A stretch of DNA of 64,000 nt from Petrimonas sulfuriphila (GCF_051201015.1 NZ_JBPEHI010000004.1); one strand, 5' to 3'; numbered from the stretch's first letter, positions 25,621 to 33,499 are shown. The notes: generated from the sequence alone by a model not told the origin. Made by a program: numbers and translations.

Positions 25621-28353
25621 ATGAAAAAAGACTCAAAATTAATGATAAGTAAAGCAAAGGTATTGTTTAGGTTATCTGTTTTACTTTTATTTTTCGTTTC
25701 AGCATCCGCTATTTATGCTCAGACGGGAACAATCAAAGGAACAATTGTTGATGCCAAGACCAAAGAACCACTAATAGGAGCTTCGGTTTTGGTCGAAGGA
25801 ACCACAAACGGGGCTGCCGCCGATCTGGACGGCAATTTCGTTATCAATAACGTATCGGCGGGAACGCACACGCTCGTTGCATCTTACGTGGCATATCAAC
25901 CGGTAACTAAAACGGGGATTGCAGTAGAAACAAACCGCGAAACGGTGGTGGATTTCGAAATGAACTCCGACGATATCAGCCTCGAAGCGGTTGAAGTGGT
26001 CGCACGCGCTAACCGCGAAAGCGAGAATATTCTGCTTCTCGAGCAAAAAAAAGCATTACTTGCCACGCAAGCTGTAGGGGCAAGAGAGCTATCACGCAAG
26101 GGGATTGGAAATGCGGAAGCAGCCGTGTCCAAAGTTTCGGGAATATCCAAACAGGAAGGCGTGAAAAATGTTTTTGTGCGGGGCTTGGGCGACCGATACA
26201 ACGCGACAACCCTCAACGGTTTTCTTGTCCCTTCGGAAGATCCCGAATACAAAAACATCGCACTCGACTTTTTCGGAACCGATATCATTCAAAATGTAGG
26301 GGTAAACAAAGTTTTTTCGGGTAGCTCTACCGGAGATGCAGGGGGTGCTATCATAGACATTTCGTCAAAAGAATTGATTAATGACCGGGCTTTTGGTGCC
26401 GAAATATCGGGAGGGTTGAACCGGGGGACTATCGGAGTTGATTTCCTGCGTCAGGACGGCTCAAACTACCTGGGATTTGCCAACAATAAAAAACCGAACG
26501 AAAACAAGGTTGATTTCGCCAACAGCCTCGATCCAACGGTCATAAAAACACCCGTAAACCACACTTTTGGTATCTCCGGAGGAAAACAATTTAAAGTGGG
26601 AGCGGATAATAATCCACTTTCATTTTTTATTGTAGGCTCACACGGAACAAATTATTCTTATACCGGGGAATTGATCAGAAACACCACTTCCGACGGAACC
26701 ATTTATCAAGACCAGCAAGGCGACAAGTATTCCCAAAACATTAACCAGCTTGTTCTCGGAAATATCAATTTCGGGATTAACAAAGCGCACAACCTGGCGT
26801 ATAATTTCATGATGGTCCATGCCAATAATCAATACGTTGGGCAATACAGCGGAAAACATACCGAAAGCCATCAAGACAGTAACGATTACACGGGAAGGGC
26901 AATCAGACAACAAACGAACGACAATTTACTATTCACGCATCAACTTATTTCCAGCTGGAAATTATCGAACAAAATGAAACTAAACGCCGGGGCATCGTAT
27001 AACAGGATAAAAGGGCTGGAACCTGACCGTCGCGAAAATTATCTTTCAAAACAGGATGATGGTACCTATATTTTAACGGGAAGTAACCGGCAAAAACGTT
27101 TCTTTTCTGAACTGAAAGAAAATGATATAAATACAAAAGTGAATCTTCAGTATAAACTGAATGATGAATTTGACAATACGAACTCTGCCCTGGAAATAGG
27201 TTACAATGGACGCTTTGTTGATGACAAGTTTGAGGCTGTAGAGTACAATTTTGACGCTCTTTCGGGAACATTCCCCATAGATAACCTGCAATTGGATGAT
27301 TTATATAACCAGGCCAACTACGAAAGTGGAAAATATACCATGAGCGTTGGTGAATTAAATACCTACAACGTTAAAAAAAATGTCCATTCGGCATATGCGG
27401 AGGCTACATATCAATTGACTTCTCCTCTTACCGCGAATGTGGGTTTACGTGTAGACAATGTGGATATGACCGTTAACCATCGTGTTCAGCACGTGGAGCC
27501 TGGAAGGGAATCTATCAAAAAAACCTATTTTTTGCCCAGTTTGAATCTGAAATATGATTTGAACGATAAAAATGCAATACGGATGGGCTTGAGTAAGACA
27601 TACACATTGCCGCAATCGAAAGAGATTTCACCCTATCAATATGTGAATATCGGCTTTGCCAGTCAAGGTAATCCTAACCTGAAACCGTCTGATAATTACA
27701 ATGCTGATCTTAAATGGGATTATTATTTGAGCCCTTCGGAATTGTTTACCGTTACCGGATTTTTTAAACACATTGTCAATCCTATCGGACGAGTGGATCA
27801 GGGTAATTCAGCCGGATTACTCTCCTATTCAAACATCAGCGCGTTTGCAACTGTCGCCGGTATAGAGGTGGAGTTGAGAAAAAACTTGATCAACAGAGTG
27901 AATACTGCAACTTCAAAAGTAAACCGGGTATCCCTGGGATTGAATGCTTCGTATATTTATACGGATCTCGAAGTTGATATCGTTAACACACCGAGAAGAA
28001 GAGCACAGCTGGAAGGAGCTGCACCGTTTATAGGAAATTTCGATGTTTCTTATAGTTATTCAAATCGCGATAAAAATTTACTTGCTTCGGTCGTTTTTAA
28101 TTATTTCAGTAACAGGGTACATACAATCGGTACACGCAACTACGGCAATATCATAGAAGAAGGAGTTCCCACGATAGATTTCGTGTCTTCCTACAAATTT
28201 AACAAGAACTTTACCGCGAAATTTAAAGCATCAAACTTGCTGGATCCTTCGTTTAAATTATCCAGAAGAATGAATTCAAGCGGTGAAAACATTATCCTGA
28301 ATAAATACAAAAAGGGTATTAACCTCAGCTTAGGAGTAAGCTATGATTTATAA
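25621..28353 (+). CDS. TonB-dependent receptor under a Pho-box promoter
   Basis: The 910-residue protein has a long signal region (to AQ at about 38), a carboxypeptidase-regulatory-like domain (about 40-120), a plug with GLGDRYNATTLNG (about 190-202), and an outer-membrane barrel. It is of the CarboxypepD_reg TonB type, not SusC: the SusC signature LIVLDG is absent and no susD follows. It lies 48 bp upstream of a beta-helix lipoprotein, probably as a transporter/surface-partner pair. The Pho-box promoter suggests uptake or capture of a phosphate-containing compound in phosphate starvation (inference). Confidence 0.9.
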   Translation: MKKDSKLMISKAKVLFRLSVLLLFFVSASAIYAQTGTIKGTIVDAKTKEPLIGASVLVEGTTNGAAADLDGNFVINNVSAGTHTLVASYVAYQPVTKTGIAVETNRETVVDFEMNSDDISLEAVEVVARANRESENILLLEQKKALLATQAVGARELSRKGIGNAEAAVSKVSGISKQEGVKNVFVRGLGDRYNATTLNGFLVPSEDPEYKNIALDFFGTDIIQNVGVNKVFSGSSTGDAGGAIIDISSKELINDRAFGAEISGGLNRGTIGVDFLRQDGSNYLGFANNKKPNENKVDFANSLDPTVIKTPVNHTFGISGGKQFKVGADNNPLSFFIVGSHGTNYSYTGELIRNTTSDGTIYQDQQGDKYSQNINQLVLGNINFGINKAHNLAYNFMMVHANNQYVGQYSGKHTESHQDSNDYTGRAIRQQTNDNLLFTHQLISSWKLSNKMKLNAGASYNRIKGLEPDRRENYLSKQDDGTYILTGSNRQKRFFSELKENDINTKVNLQYKLNDEFDNTNSALEIGYNGRFVDDKFEAVEYNFDALSGTFPIDNLQLDDLYNQANYESGKYTMSVGELNTYNVKKNVHSAYAEATYQLTSPLTANVGLRVDNVDMTVNHRVQHVEPGRESIKKTYFLPSLNLKYDLNDKNAIRMGLSKTYTLPQSKEISPYQYVNIGFASQGNPNLKPSDNYNADLKWDYYLSPSELFTVTGFFKHIVNPIGRVDQGNSAGLLSYSNISAFATVAGIEVELRKNLINRVNTATSKVNRVSLGLNASYIYTDLEVDIVNTPRRRAQLEGAAPFIGNFDVSYSYSNRDKNLLASVVFNYFSNRVHTIGTRNYGNIIEEGVPTIDFVSSYKFNKNFTAKFKASNLLDPSFKLSRRMNSSGENIILNKYKKGINLSLGVSYDL

Positions 28354-28401
28354 CTGACGAATACGAACAACTAATCAACTAAATTTTTAAACTGTATTAA
28401 A

Positions 28402-29559
28402 ATGAAAAAGTTTCTTTTGAGTATTATGATGATGGCCACAATTTCAGCTCCTGCAGTTCTGACTTCTTGTGGCTCCGATGATCCGAAACCCGAACCTCCG
28501 GTAACCGAGTCGGAACTGAAAGGTTCTATAACCACTACCCAAACCCTGGATGCAGCAATTACTTATACCATTACCGGTCCTGTTATTGTTGAAGACGGGG
28601 GTGTATTAAACATTCCGGCAGGAACAATGATCAAGGCTAAAAATGGATTCAGCAATTATATTCTCGTATTGCAAGGTGGAAAAATCAATGCGAGGGGTAC
28701 TGCCGAAAAACCCATTACCCTGACTGCCGATATTGAAAATGCTAAACAAGGACATTGGGGAGGGCTTATTATTAACGGTAAAGCACCACTTTCGGGTGGG
28801 ACAAAAGGGTCTACCGAAATTAACAGCGCCTATAGTTACGGAGGCGATAACGTTTCGGATAGCTCAGGTGAATTGACATACGTTAAGATAGAATATACCG
28901 GCGCCCGTTCGAGTGCAAACGTTGAACACAACGGACTTACGCTGAACGGCGTTGGAAATGGCACCAAGATCGAAAACATTTACATCCCTTATGGGGCAGA
29001 CGATGGGATAGAATTTTTTGGCGGTAGCGTAAACGTGAAAAACCTGTTGGTGGTTGACTCGGACGATGACATGTTCGACTTTACTCAAGGGTACACAGGA
29101 ACACTGGAAAACGCATACGGAATCTGGCAAAAAGGTTACTCCAGCTCAGAATCAGACCCTCGCGGAATTGAAGCTGATGGAAACCTGGACGGTTTAAATC
29201 CCGATGAGAAAGGGCAGTCCGACTTCACCGTCAAAAACATGACTATCGAACTTAAGCTGGATGCGAGCAGCGATGTGAAAATGCAAATGCAGGATGTCAT
29301 CAAGATCCGTCGTGGAGCCAAGACTACCGTTACCAATGCTCTGGTGAAAGGCGTTGGCACAGCTATGGATTTAGTTGACTGTACAGACGGTAAAGGTGAT
29401 GCCGCTGCGGGAACAGTGATAAATCTTACAAATAGCTTAACCTCTCCCATTACCGGCAAAGACATAAAACCGGGTGCAAATGCCGCAACGATAGATATTA
29501 AAACCGGAAATACCGGCTGCCCAACCGATGTATTTGCTTGGACCGGATACAAATTTTAA
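28402..29559 (+). CDS. Beta-helix surface lipoprotein paired with the TonB receptor
   Basis: A lipoprotein signal ends at C23 (VLTSC), followed by GSDDPKPEPP, an acidic surface-export tag and Pro-rich tether. The remaining ~350 residues are Gly/Asn-rich repeated beta turns (GGLIINGKAP, HNGLTLNGVGNG, IEFFGGSVNVKN), pointing to a right-handed parallel beta-helix. Acidic clusters (DSDDDMFDF, DASSD) could bind metal or a cationic ligand. No known catalytic motif was recognised. It is co-transcribed with the TonB receptor and so presumably captures the same substrate at the surface; that role is inference. Confidence 0.82.
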   Translation: MKKFLLSIMMMATISAPAVLTSCGSDDPKPEPPVTESELKGSITTTQTLDAAITYTITGPVIVEDGGVLNIPAGTMIKAKNGFSNYILVLQGGKINARGTAEKPITLTADIENAKQGHWGGLIINGKAPLSGGTKGSTEINSAYSYGGDNVSDSSGELTYVKIEYTGARSSANVEHNGLTLNGVGNGTKIENIYIPYGADDGIEFFGGSVNVKNLLVVDSDDDMFDFTQGYTGTLENAYGIWQKGYSSSESDPRGIEADGNLDGLNPDEKGQSDFTVKNMTIELKLDASSDVKMQMQDVIKIRRGAKTTVTNALVKGVGTAMDLVDCTDGKGDAAAGTVINLTNSLTSPITGKDIKPGANAATIDIKTGNTGCPTDVFAWTGYKF

Positions 29560-29617
29560 TCAGAACAATCGGTTTATAAAAACAGGAGGTATTTCGTGTA
29601 AAAACCGGAGTACCTTT

Positions 29618-29649
29618 TTGTTTTTATGCACCAGGAAATTGTATCTTTG
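29618..29649 (+). promoter_or_regulatory. Promoter of the MORN-repeat gene
   Basis: A TTG -33 box (29618-29620) and an exact -7 box TATCTTTG (29642-29649) are 21 bp apart. Initiation near 29655 lies after the first in-frame ATG (29652), which makes 29682 the true start. No Pho repeats are present, unlike its neighbours. A run with AGGTA/TACCT pairing just upstream could act as a weak terminator for the lipoprotein gene. Confidence 0.6.
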
Positions 29650-29681
29650 CTATGGAGGTACAACTTAAAAACAAGAATCGT

Positions 29682-30167
29682 ATGAAAAATAAAACAATAC
29701 TATTGCTGGGTGTTTTTCTTTTAACGTTAAGTGTTCAGGCTCAAGATCAGCAGGGTAATCCTCAAATCTATCAGAATGAAGGAGTCTATTACAGAGACAA
29801 GAAACAAAACGAACTTTATACCGGAGATTATCGTGAATATTACGATAACGGCACACTCAAGCTTGAGATGCAGATTAAAAACGGCTTACCCGAAGGAGCT
29901 TACCTGATTTATTTCGATAACCGTAAACCCAAAGAAGTGCGTTCTTACAAGGAAGGTAAATTACACGGCCTGTGGCGTACGTACGATATTTCGGGACAGC
30001 TCATTTCGGAAGCTGAATACAAGAATGGCGCAAAACACGGCACCTGGCGTATTTGGGACGAATTGGGAAATCAGCGTTACGAAATGAATTACTACGAAGG
30101 CAATAAAACCGGCTTGTGGCGTATGTGGGACGACAAGGGTAATCTATTGGATGAGAAAAAATATTAA
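29682..30167 (+). CDS. Secreted MORN-type (YwqK-like) repeat protein
   Basis: From the ATG at 29682 the protein has 161 residues, a signal peptide ending VQAQ (about residue 20), and four to five repeats of about 23 residues with the pattern Y-NG-L--E--YKNG-KHGLWR-W (MORN_2 type). Such repeats form beta-meander ribbons used in binding at membranes. It has its own promoter and lies between the two Pho-box units; its stop codon overlaps the first repeat of Pho box 2. Its function is not known; position suggests a link to the envelope response of the cluster. Confidence 0.82.
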   Translation: MKNKTILLLGVFLLTLSVQAQDQQGNPQIYQNEGVYYRDKKQNELYTGDYREYYDNGTLKLEMQIKNGLPEGAYLIYFDNRKPKEVRSYKEGKLHGLWRTYDISGQLISEAEYKNGAKHGTWRIWDELGNQRYEMNYYEGNKTGLWRMWDDKGNLLDEKKY

Positions 30168-30219
30168 CAAAAACTTAACCGAAACTTAACCGTTCTGTAA
30201 CATTTATGCCTCACCTTTG
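30162..30219 (+). promoter_or_regulatory. Pho-box-like promoter 2
   Basis: Repeats TATTAAC (30162), ACTTAAC (30173), ACTTAAC (30184) and CTGTAAC (30195) follow an exact 11-bp period. Ten bp later comes CACCTTTG (30212-30219), again a -7 box that is off at the first base. The layout equals promoters 1 and 3. The first repeat uses the TAA stop of the MORN gene. Confidence 0.8.
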
Positions 30220-30262
30220 TATCGGTTTAAAACGGAAAATTTTCAAAAATTAGATACATAGG

Positions 30263-30622
30263 ATGAAAACAATTTTGGTATTAATCGCAACGGTTTTATT
30301 GTCTGTTTCAGTGTATGCTGAAGACAACAAAAACGACAAGAATGTAAAAAGTACTGCTGTTACCGAAGCTGTACGGAAAGTGAATACGGTGGATATATCG
30401 GGTTCCGTTGTCGACAACAAAAGTAACGAATCGTTGGCTGGTGCAGCTATCTTCATTGACGGTAACAAATATTATTCGGACCTGGACGGAAACTTTTCGG
30501 TTTCGGATCTTAAACCGGGTAAACATACCGTACGTGTGGAATTGATTTCGTATCAACCTTCTGAAATGCAAGTAGATTTGCAGAAAGATAAAGAAATCAA
30601 CATTGGGCTGATACAGGAATAG
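30263..30622 (+). CDS. Small secreted carboxypeptidase-regulatory-like (beta-sandwich) protein
   Basis: The 119-residue protein has a signal peptide (to about VYAED, 20) and one CarboxypepD_reg-like domain (about 47-119: ISGSVVDNKSNESLAGA, YSDLDGNFSVSDLKPG). This is the same domain found at the N-terminus of the TonB receptor in this cluster, but here it stands alone without a barrel. A Pho-box promoter drives it and a strong terminator follows, so it is a single-gene unit. A stand-alone domain may interact with TonB-system partners or be an envelope stress accessory (inference). Confidence 0.85.
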   Translation: MKTILVLIATVLLSVSVYAEDNKNDKNVKSTAVTEAVRKVNTVDISGSVVDNKSNESLAGAAIFIDGNKYYSDLDGNFSVSDLKPGKHTVRVELISYQPSEMQVDLQKDKEINIGLIQE

Positions 30623-30644
30623 GAGATCAGTTGAGAAAACATTG

Positions 30645-30672
30645 AAAAGTTTGCTTCATAGCAAACTTTTTG
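30645..30672 (+). terminator. Intrinsic terminator after the carboxypeptidase-regulatory-like gene
   Basis: A 9-bp perfect stem AAAGTTTGC / GCAAACTTT with loop TTCATA and a T-rich tail. Confidence 0.9.
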
Positions 30673-30689
30673 TTTTTTATGTCAGGAAA

Positions 30690-30747
30690 AGTTAACCAAA
30701 ACTTAACTGAAATGTAGCGGGTTCGTAACAAAAGATACCGATATTTG
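30690..30747 (+). promoter_or_regulatory. Pho-box-like promoter 3, before a candidate small RNA
   Basis: Repeats AGTTAAC (30690), ACTTAAC (30701), ATGTAGC (30712) and TCGTAAC (30723) on the 11-bp period, then GATATTTG (30740-30747) exactly 10 bp later. No coding gene starts within reach before the terminator at 30824. Confidence 0.75.
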
Positions 30748-30753
30748 CAACGT

Positions 30754-30857
30754 TGAAACAATATTCATTTGGTTCAAAAATAGCAAAAAATCAATTTTTC
30801 ATTAACTCTCTATGGGTCTTTGTAAATGGTGAAGATGTGAATCTGCACCATTTTTTA
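30754..30857 (+). ncRNA. Candidate phosphate-regulated small RNA
   Basis: The Pho-box promoter 3 predicts initiation near 30754. At 30824-30853 AAATGGTG pairs with CACCATTT around an inner AGAT/ATCT stem with GTGA loop, followed by T residues: a strong intrinsic terminator. The transcript would be about 100 nt. The only reading frame in it is six codons (from the ATG at 30812). The next gene has its own promoter at 30859. A short non-coding transcript with its own regulated promoter and terminator is the simplest reading; exact ends are estimates. Confidence 0.6.
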
Positions 30858-30858
30858 T

Positions 30859-30866
30859 TATCTTTG
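30859..30866 (+). promoter_or_regulatory. -7 promoter box (TATCTTTG) for the 56-residue membrane protein
   Basis: An exact TAnnTTTG match; initiation near 30873 gives a leader of about 14 nt before the ATG at 30887. It begins right after the small-RNA terminator, so the two units are separate. Confidence 0.6.
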
Positions 30867-30886
30867 TAAACCACATTGTTCCCATT

Positions 30887-31057
30887 ATGGCAAAACGAAC
30901 ATTTTCACAAACGCAATTCGGCTTCATCGCCATACTTTGGGTGATTTTAGCCGGGTATATCCTTATGAACGCAGAGATAAACGCTATCACGATTATTTCC
31001 CTGATCATGTCGGGGATTATCGTATTTGTTCCTGTTTACAGAAATCTACGAAAATAA
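30887..31057 (+). CDS. 56-residue two-helix membrane protein
   Basis: The frame encodes MAKRTFSQTQ, a first hydrophobic helix (FGFIAILWVILAGYILM, about 11-27), a short polar turn (NAEIN), a second helix (AITIISLIMSGIIVFVPVY, about 33-51) and a basic end (RNLRK). This is a plausible inner-membrane hairpin with both ends in the cytoplasm. A perfect -7 box with a short leader supports expression. I do not recognise a family. It is not obviously coupled to the Pho cluster, being preceded by a terminator and its own promoter. Confidence 0.7.
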   Translation: MAKRTFSQTQFGFIAILWVILAGYILMNAEINAITIISLIMSGIIVFVPVYRNLRK

Positions 31058-31118
31058 ACTTTTTTCTGTCAAAACATAAAAAAATGATGAAATATTCTTT
31101 CATTTAAATTTTTGATAC

Positions 31119-31126
31119 TATTTTTG
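31119..31126 (+). promoter_or_regulatory. -7 promoter box (TATTTTTG) for gdhA
   Basis: An exact TAnnTTTG match; initiation near 31133 gives a leader of about 43 nt to the ATG at 31176 and lies close to an earlier in-frame ATG at 31140, favouring 31176. Confidence 0.55.
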
Positions 31127-31175
31127 TATTTCAAAGTGATTGTTTACAAAGTTATCACAATTAAATCCTTTTTTT

Positions 31176-32510
31176 ATGAAGTACGAAGAAATTATCAGTC
31201 TGGTAAAAAGACGTTTTCCAAATGAGCCTGAATATCTTCAGGCTGTTGAAGAAGTGATTGAGTCGATCGAAGAGGTGTACAACCAACATCCTGAATTCGA
31301 AAAGGCGAACCTGGTCGAACGGTTGATTATTCCCGACAAGATTCATACGTTTCGTGTCACCTGGGTAGATGACAAGGGTAACGTACAAACGAACATGGGA
31401 TACCGTATACAGCACAACAACGCTATTGGCCCCTACAAAGGAGGAATTCGTTTTCACGCATCCGTGTCTCCTTCCATCTTGAAATTCCTGGCTTTTGAAC
31501 AAACCTTCAAAAACGCGCTTACCACACTTCCCATGGGTGGTGCCAAGGGCGGGTCAGACTTTTCTCCACGCGGTAAATCGGAAGGTGAAGTCATGCGCTT
31601 CTGCCAAGCTTTTACCGAAGGATTATGGCGGGTTATCGGGCCCGATACCGATGTCCCGGCCGGCGATATTGGTGTGGGCGGCCGCGAAGTGGGCTATATG
31701 TTTGGGAAATACAAAAAGCTGGCCGGTGAGTTCACGGGAACGTTTACCGGAAAAGGGCGTGAGTTCGGCGGGTCACTTATTCGTCCGGAAGCTACTGGTT
31801 ACGGAAACGTTTATTTCCTGCTGGAAATGCTGAAAACCAAAAATATCGATATAAAAGGAAAAAGATGCCTGGTATCTGGCTCGGGGAACGTGGCTCAATA
31901 TACGTGCGAGAAGCTGATCGAGCTGGGTGCAATTCCGGTTACCCTTTCCGACTCCGACGGATACATTTACGATCCTGACGGAATTACATCGGAAAAACTG
32001 AAATTTGTGATGGATTTGAAAAACCTCTATCGCGGCCGTATCCGTGAGTATGCAGAGGAATACGGTTGCAAGTACGTTGCTGGTGCCCGCCCGTGGGGTG
32101 AGAAAGCCGATATTGCACTGCCTTCTGCCACACAGAACGAAATCGACGGAGACGATGCCCAGTCACTCGTGAATAACGGAATCTTTGCCGTATCGGAAGG
32201 TGCCAATATGCCGAGCACCCCGGAGGCAATCGAGATTTTCCAGAAACACAAGATCCTCTATGCTCCTGGGAAGGCAGCCAATGCCGGTGGAGTATCGGTG
32301 TCGGGCCTGGAAATGACGCAAAATTCCGAACGTTACAGCTGGAGCGCTGAGCAAGTGGACGAAAAGCTAAAATGGATTATGGGCAATATTCACGAAAACT
32401 GTGTAAAATACGGTACCGAACCGGATGGTTATGTAAACTACGTGAAAGGGGCTAATATTGCCGGATTTATGAAAGTAGCCAAGGCGATGATGGGGCAGGG
32501 AATTTTGTAA
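31176..32510 (+). CDS. gdhA: NADP-type glutamate dehydrogenase
   Basis: The enzyme makes glutamate from 2-oxoglutarate and ammonia. From the ATG at 31176 it has 444 residues, matching hexameric GdhA (about 447 in E. coli). The catalytic Lys is K124 in PMGGAKGGSDF; GYRIQHN, GPYKGGIRFH and the Rossmann loop GSGNVAQYTCEK (about 233) follow. An ATG 36 bp upstream would add twelve residues not shared with the family. It stands alone between its promoter and tRNA-Arg. Confidence 0.96.
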   Translation: MKYEEIISLVKRRFPNEPEYLQAVEEVIESIEEVYNQHPEFEKANLVERLIIPDKIHTFRVTWVDDKGNVQTNMGYRIQHNNAIGPYKGGIRFHASVSPSILKFLAFEQTFKNALTTLPMGGAKGGSDFSPRGKSEGEVMRFCQAFTEGLWRVIGPDTDVPAGDIGVGGREVGYMFGKYKKLAGEFTGTFTGKGREFGGSLIRPEATGYGNVYFLLEMLKTKNIDIKGKRCLVSGSGNVAQYTCEKLIELGAIPVTLSDSDGYIYDPDGITSEKLKFVMDLKNLYRGRIREYAEEYGCKYVAGARPWGEKADIALPSATQNEIDGDDAQSLVNNGIFAVSEGANMPSTPEAIEIFQKHKILYAPGKAANAGGVSVSGLEMTQNSERYSWSAEQVDEKLKWIMGNIHENCVKYGTEPDGYVNYVKGANIAGFMKVAKAMMGQGIL

Positions 32511-32568
32511 TTTTATCGATTTGCCTTAAATTCAGTTTCATAAATTTTTTTTATTCTCAGAATTGCCG

Positions 32569-32576
32569 TATTTTTG
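32569..32576 (+). promoter_or_regulatory. -7 promoter box (TATTTTTG) for tRNA-Arg
   Basis: An exact TAnnTTTG match 22 bp before the tRNA 5' end. Confidence 0.55.
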
Positions 32577-32598
32577 CAGCCTGAATTTGCACAAGGAG

Positions 32599-32672
32599 GG
32601 TCGGGTAGCTCAGCTGGATAGAGCAACAGCCTTCTAAGCTGTGGGTCCTGGGTTCGAATCCCAGCCTGATCA
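32599..32672 (+). tRNA. tRNA-Arg (anticodon TCT)
   Basis: A 74-nt cloverleaf: acceptor GGTCGGG/CCTGATC (with two G-U pairs), D arm GCTC..GAGC, anticodon stem ACAGC/GCTGT with loop CTTCTAA (anticodon TCT at 32633-32635), T arm CTGGG TTCGAAT CCCAG. The CCA end is not encoded. It reads AGA codons. Confidence 0.96.
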
Positions 32673-32683
32673 CGTTAGAAACG

Positions 32684-32718
32684 AAACACTTATCAATGAA
32701 TGTTGGTAAGTGTTTTTT
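32684..32718 (+). terminator. Intrinsic terminator after tRNA-Arg
   Basis: AAACACTTA and TAAGTGTTT pair around a 14-nt loop, followed by a T run, 12 nt after the tRNA. Confidence 0.8.
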
Positions 32719-32797
32719 ATGTTTGGATAAAAATGTGGAAAAATTACACACTCTTCCGTTTTTTTGTAAGAAGCCGGTTTGATTTTGTTTTATCGAT

Positions 32798-32805
32798 TAC
32801 CTTTG
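32798..32805 (+). promoter_or_regulatory. -7 promoter box (TACCTTTG) before a structured non-coding stretch
   Basis: An exact TAnnTTTG match in the 272-bp gap between the tRNA terminator and the CYTH gene. It points to initiation near 32812. No good -33 box is seen at the usual spacing. Confidence 0.4.
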
Positions 32806-32811
32806 TTTCGG

Positions 32812-32930
32812 ATTCATTAATAAACAATAGAATTACGCGCATTGATTTTTATTTTAGTCCAACCAAAATCTTAACTATGTTTTTATTTTTTTCGTAGTGA
32901 TTACGGGAGCTTAAAAACATAGTTTTTTTA
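32812..32930 (+). ncRNA. Candidate small RNA with a long terminal stem
   Basis: Between the -7 box at 32798 and the CYTH gene there is no convincing reading frame. The 3' part folds: AACTATGTTTTT (32873-32884) pairs with AAAAACATAGTT (32913-32924), enclosing a small hairpin CGTA-GTGAT-TACG (32893-32905), and a run of T follows. The predicted RNA is about 118 nt. The stem is perfect over 12 bp, so the terminator is sound; whether it ends a small RNA or is only a read-through stop before the CYTH gene cannot be told. Confidence 0.45.
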
Positions 32931-32990
32931 TTCTTATTTATCCCCAACACTTTGTTGATCTCGTTTGTTATATCGTAAAATGCAACCGGT

Positions 32991-33467
32991 ATGGGCTACG
33001 AAATCGAACGTAAATTCCTCGTCAGCGGTGAATATAAATCACATGCTTACGACCATTATGTCATGAAGCAGGGCTATCTTTCCCTGTCGGGTATTAGCGT
33101 AGTGCGGGTACGTGTGAAGGGAGAGAAAGGGTATATCACCGTTAAAGGCGCTGTGGGAGAAGGGGGGATCACCCGGCGTGAGTGGGAGTATGAGGTTCCG
33201 CTCCGCGATGCGGAAGAGATGCTGCTTCTCTGTGAAGATGCCGTGATTGAGAAAACCCGTTACCTCGTGAAGGTGGGAAAGCATACCTTTGAAGTAGATG
33301 AGTTTGGCGGAGAAAATGCAGGGCTGCAAATTGCGGAGGTGGAGCTGGAGAGTGAAGAGGAATCCTACGAAAAACCCGGATGGTTGGGTCACGAGGTTAC
33401 CGGTAATGTCCGCTATTACAACTCTTATCTTTCCATCCATCCCTACAGAGAATGGGCTGAGCAGTAA
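32991..33467 (+). CDS. CYTH-domain (triphosphate tunnel metalloenzyme) protein
   Basis: The 158-residue protein is a single CYTH domain opening with the ExExK motif (EIERKFL, residues 4-10). Strands with alternating Arg/Lys and Glu (VVRVRVKGEKGYITVKG, RREWEYEV) form the eight-stranded tunnel that binds a triphosphate and divalent metal. Bacterial stand-alone CYTH proteins are mostly inorganic triphosphatases or act on nucleoside triphosphates; adenylate cyclase activity occurs in only some. It is a single-gene unit facing ilvE, sharing one terminator. Confidence 0.92.
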   Translation: MGYEIERKFLVSGEYKSHAYDHYVMKQGYLSLSGISVVRVRVKGEKGYITVKGAVGEGGITRREWEYEVPLRDAEEMLLLCEDAVIEKTRYLVKVGKHTFEVDEFGGENAGLQIAEVELESEEESYEKPGWLGHEVTGNVRYYNSYLSIHPYREWAEQ

Positions 33468-33471
33468 CAAA

Positions 33472-33496
33472 AAAAAGCGGCAATCGCCGCTTTTTG
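33472..33496. terminator. Bidirectional terminator between the CYTH gene and ilvE
   Basis: AAAAAGCGGC and GCCGCTTTTT form a 10-bp stem around AATC, with A and T runs on both sides, so it ends both convergent genes. Confidence 0.92.
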
Positions 33497-33499
33497 GTT

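Noticed and set aside
29559..29640. Terminator after the beta-helix lipoprotein gene
   Set aside because: Only a 5-bp strong stem (AGGTA/TACCT) with G-U extensions and a large loop; possible but not convincing.
32700..32897. 65-codon plus-strand frame after tRNA-Arg
   Set aside because: It starts within the tRNA terminator, is low in sense (Phe-rich) and ends in the small-RNA candidate stem; composition is that of AT-rich non-coding DNA.
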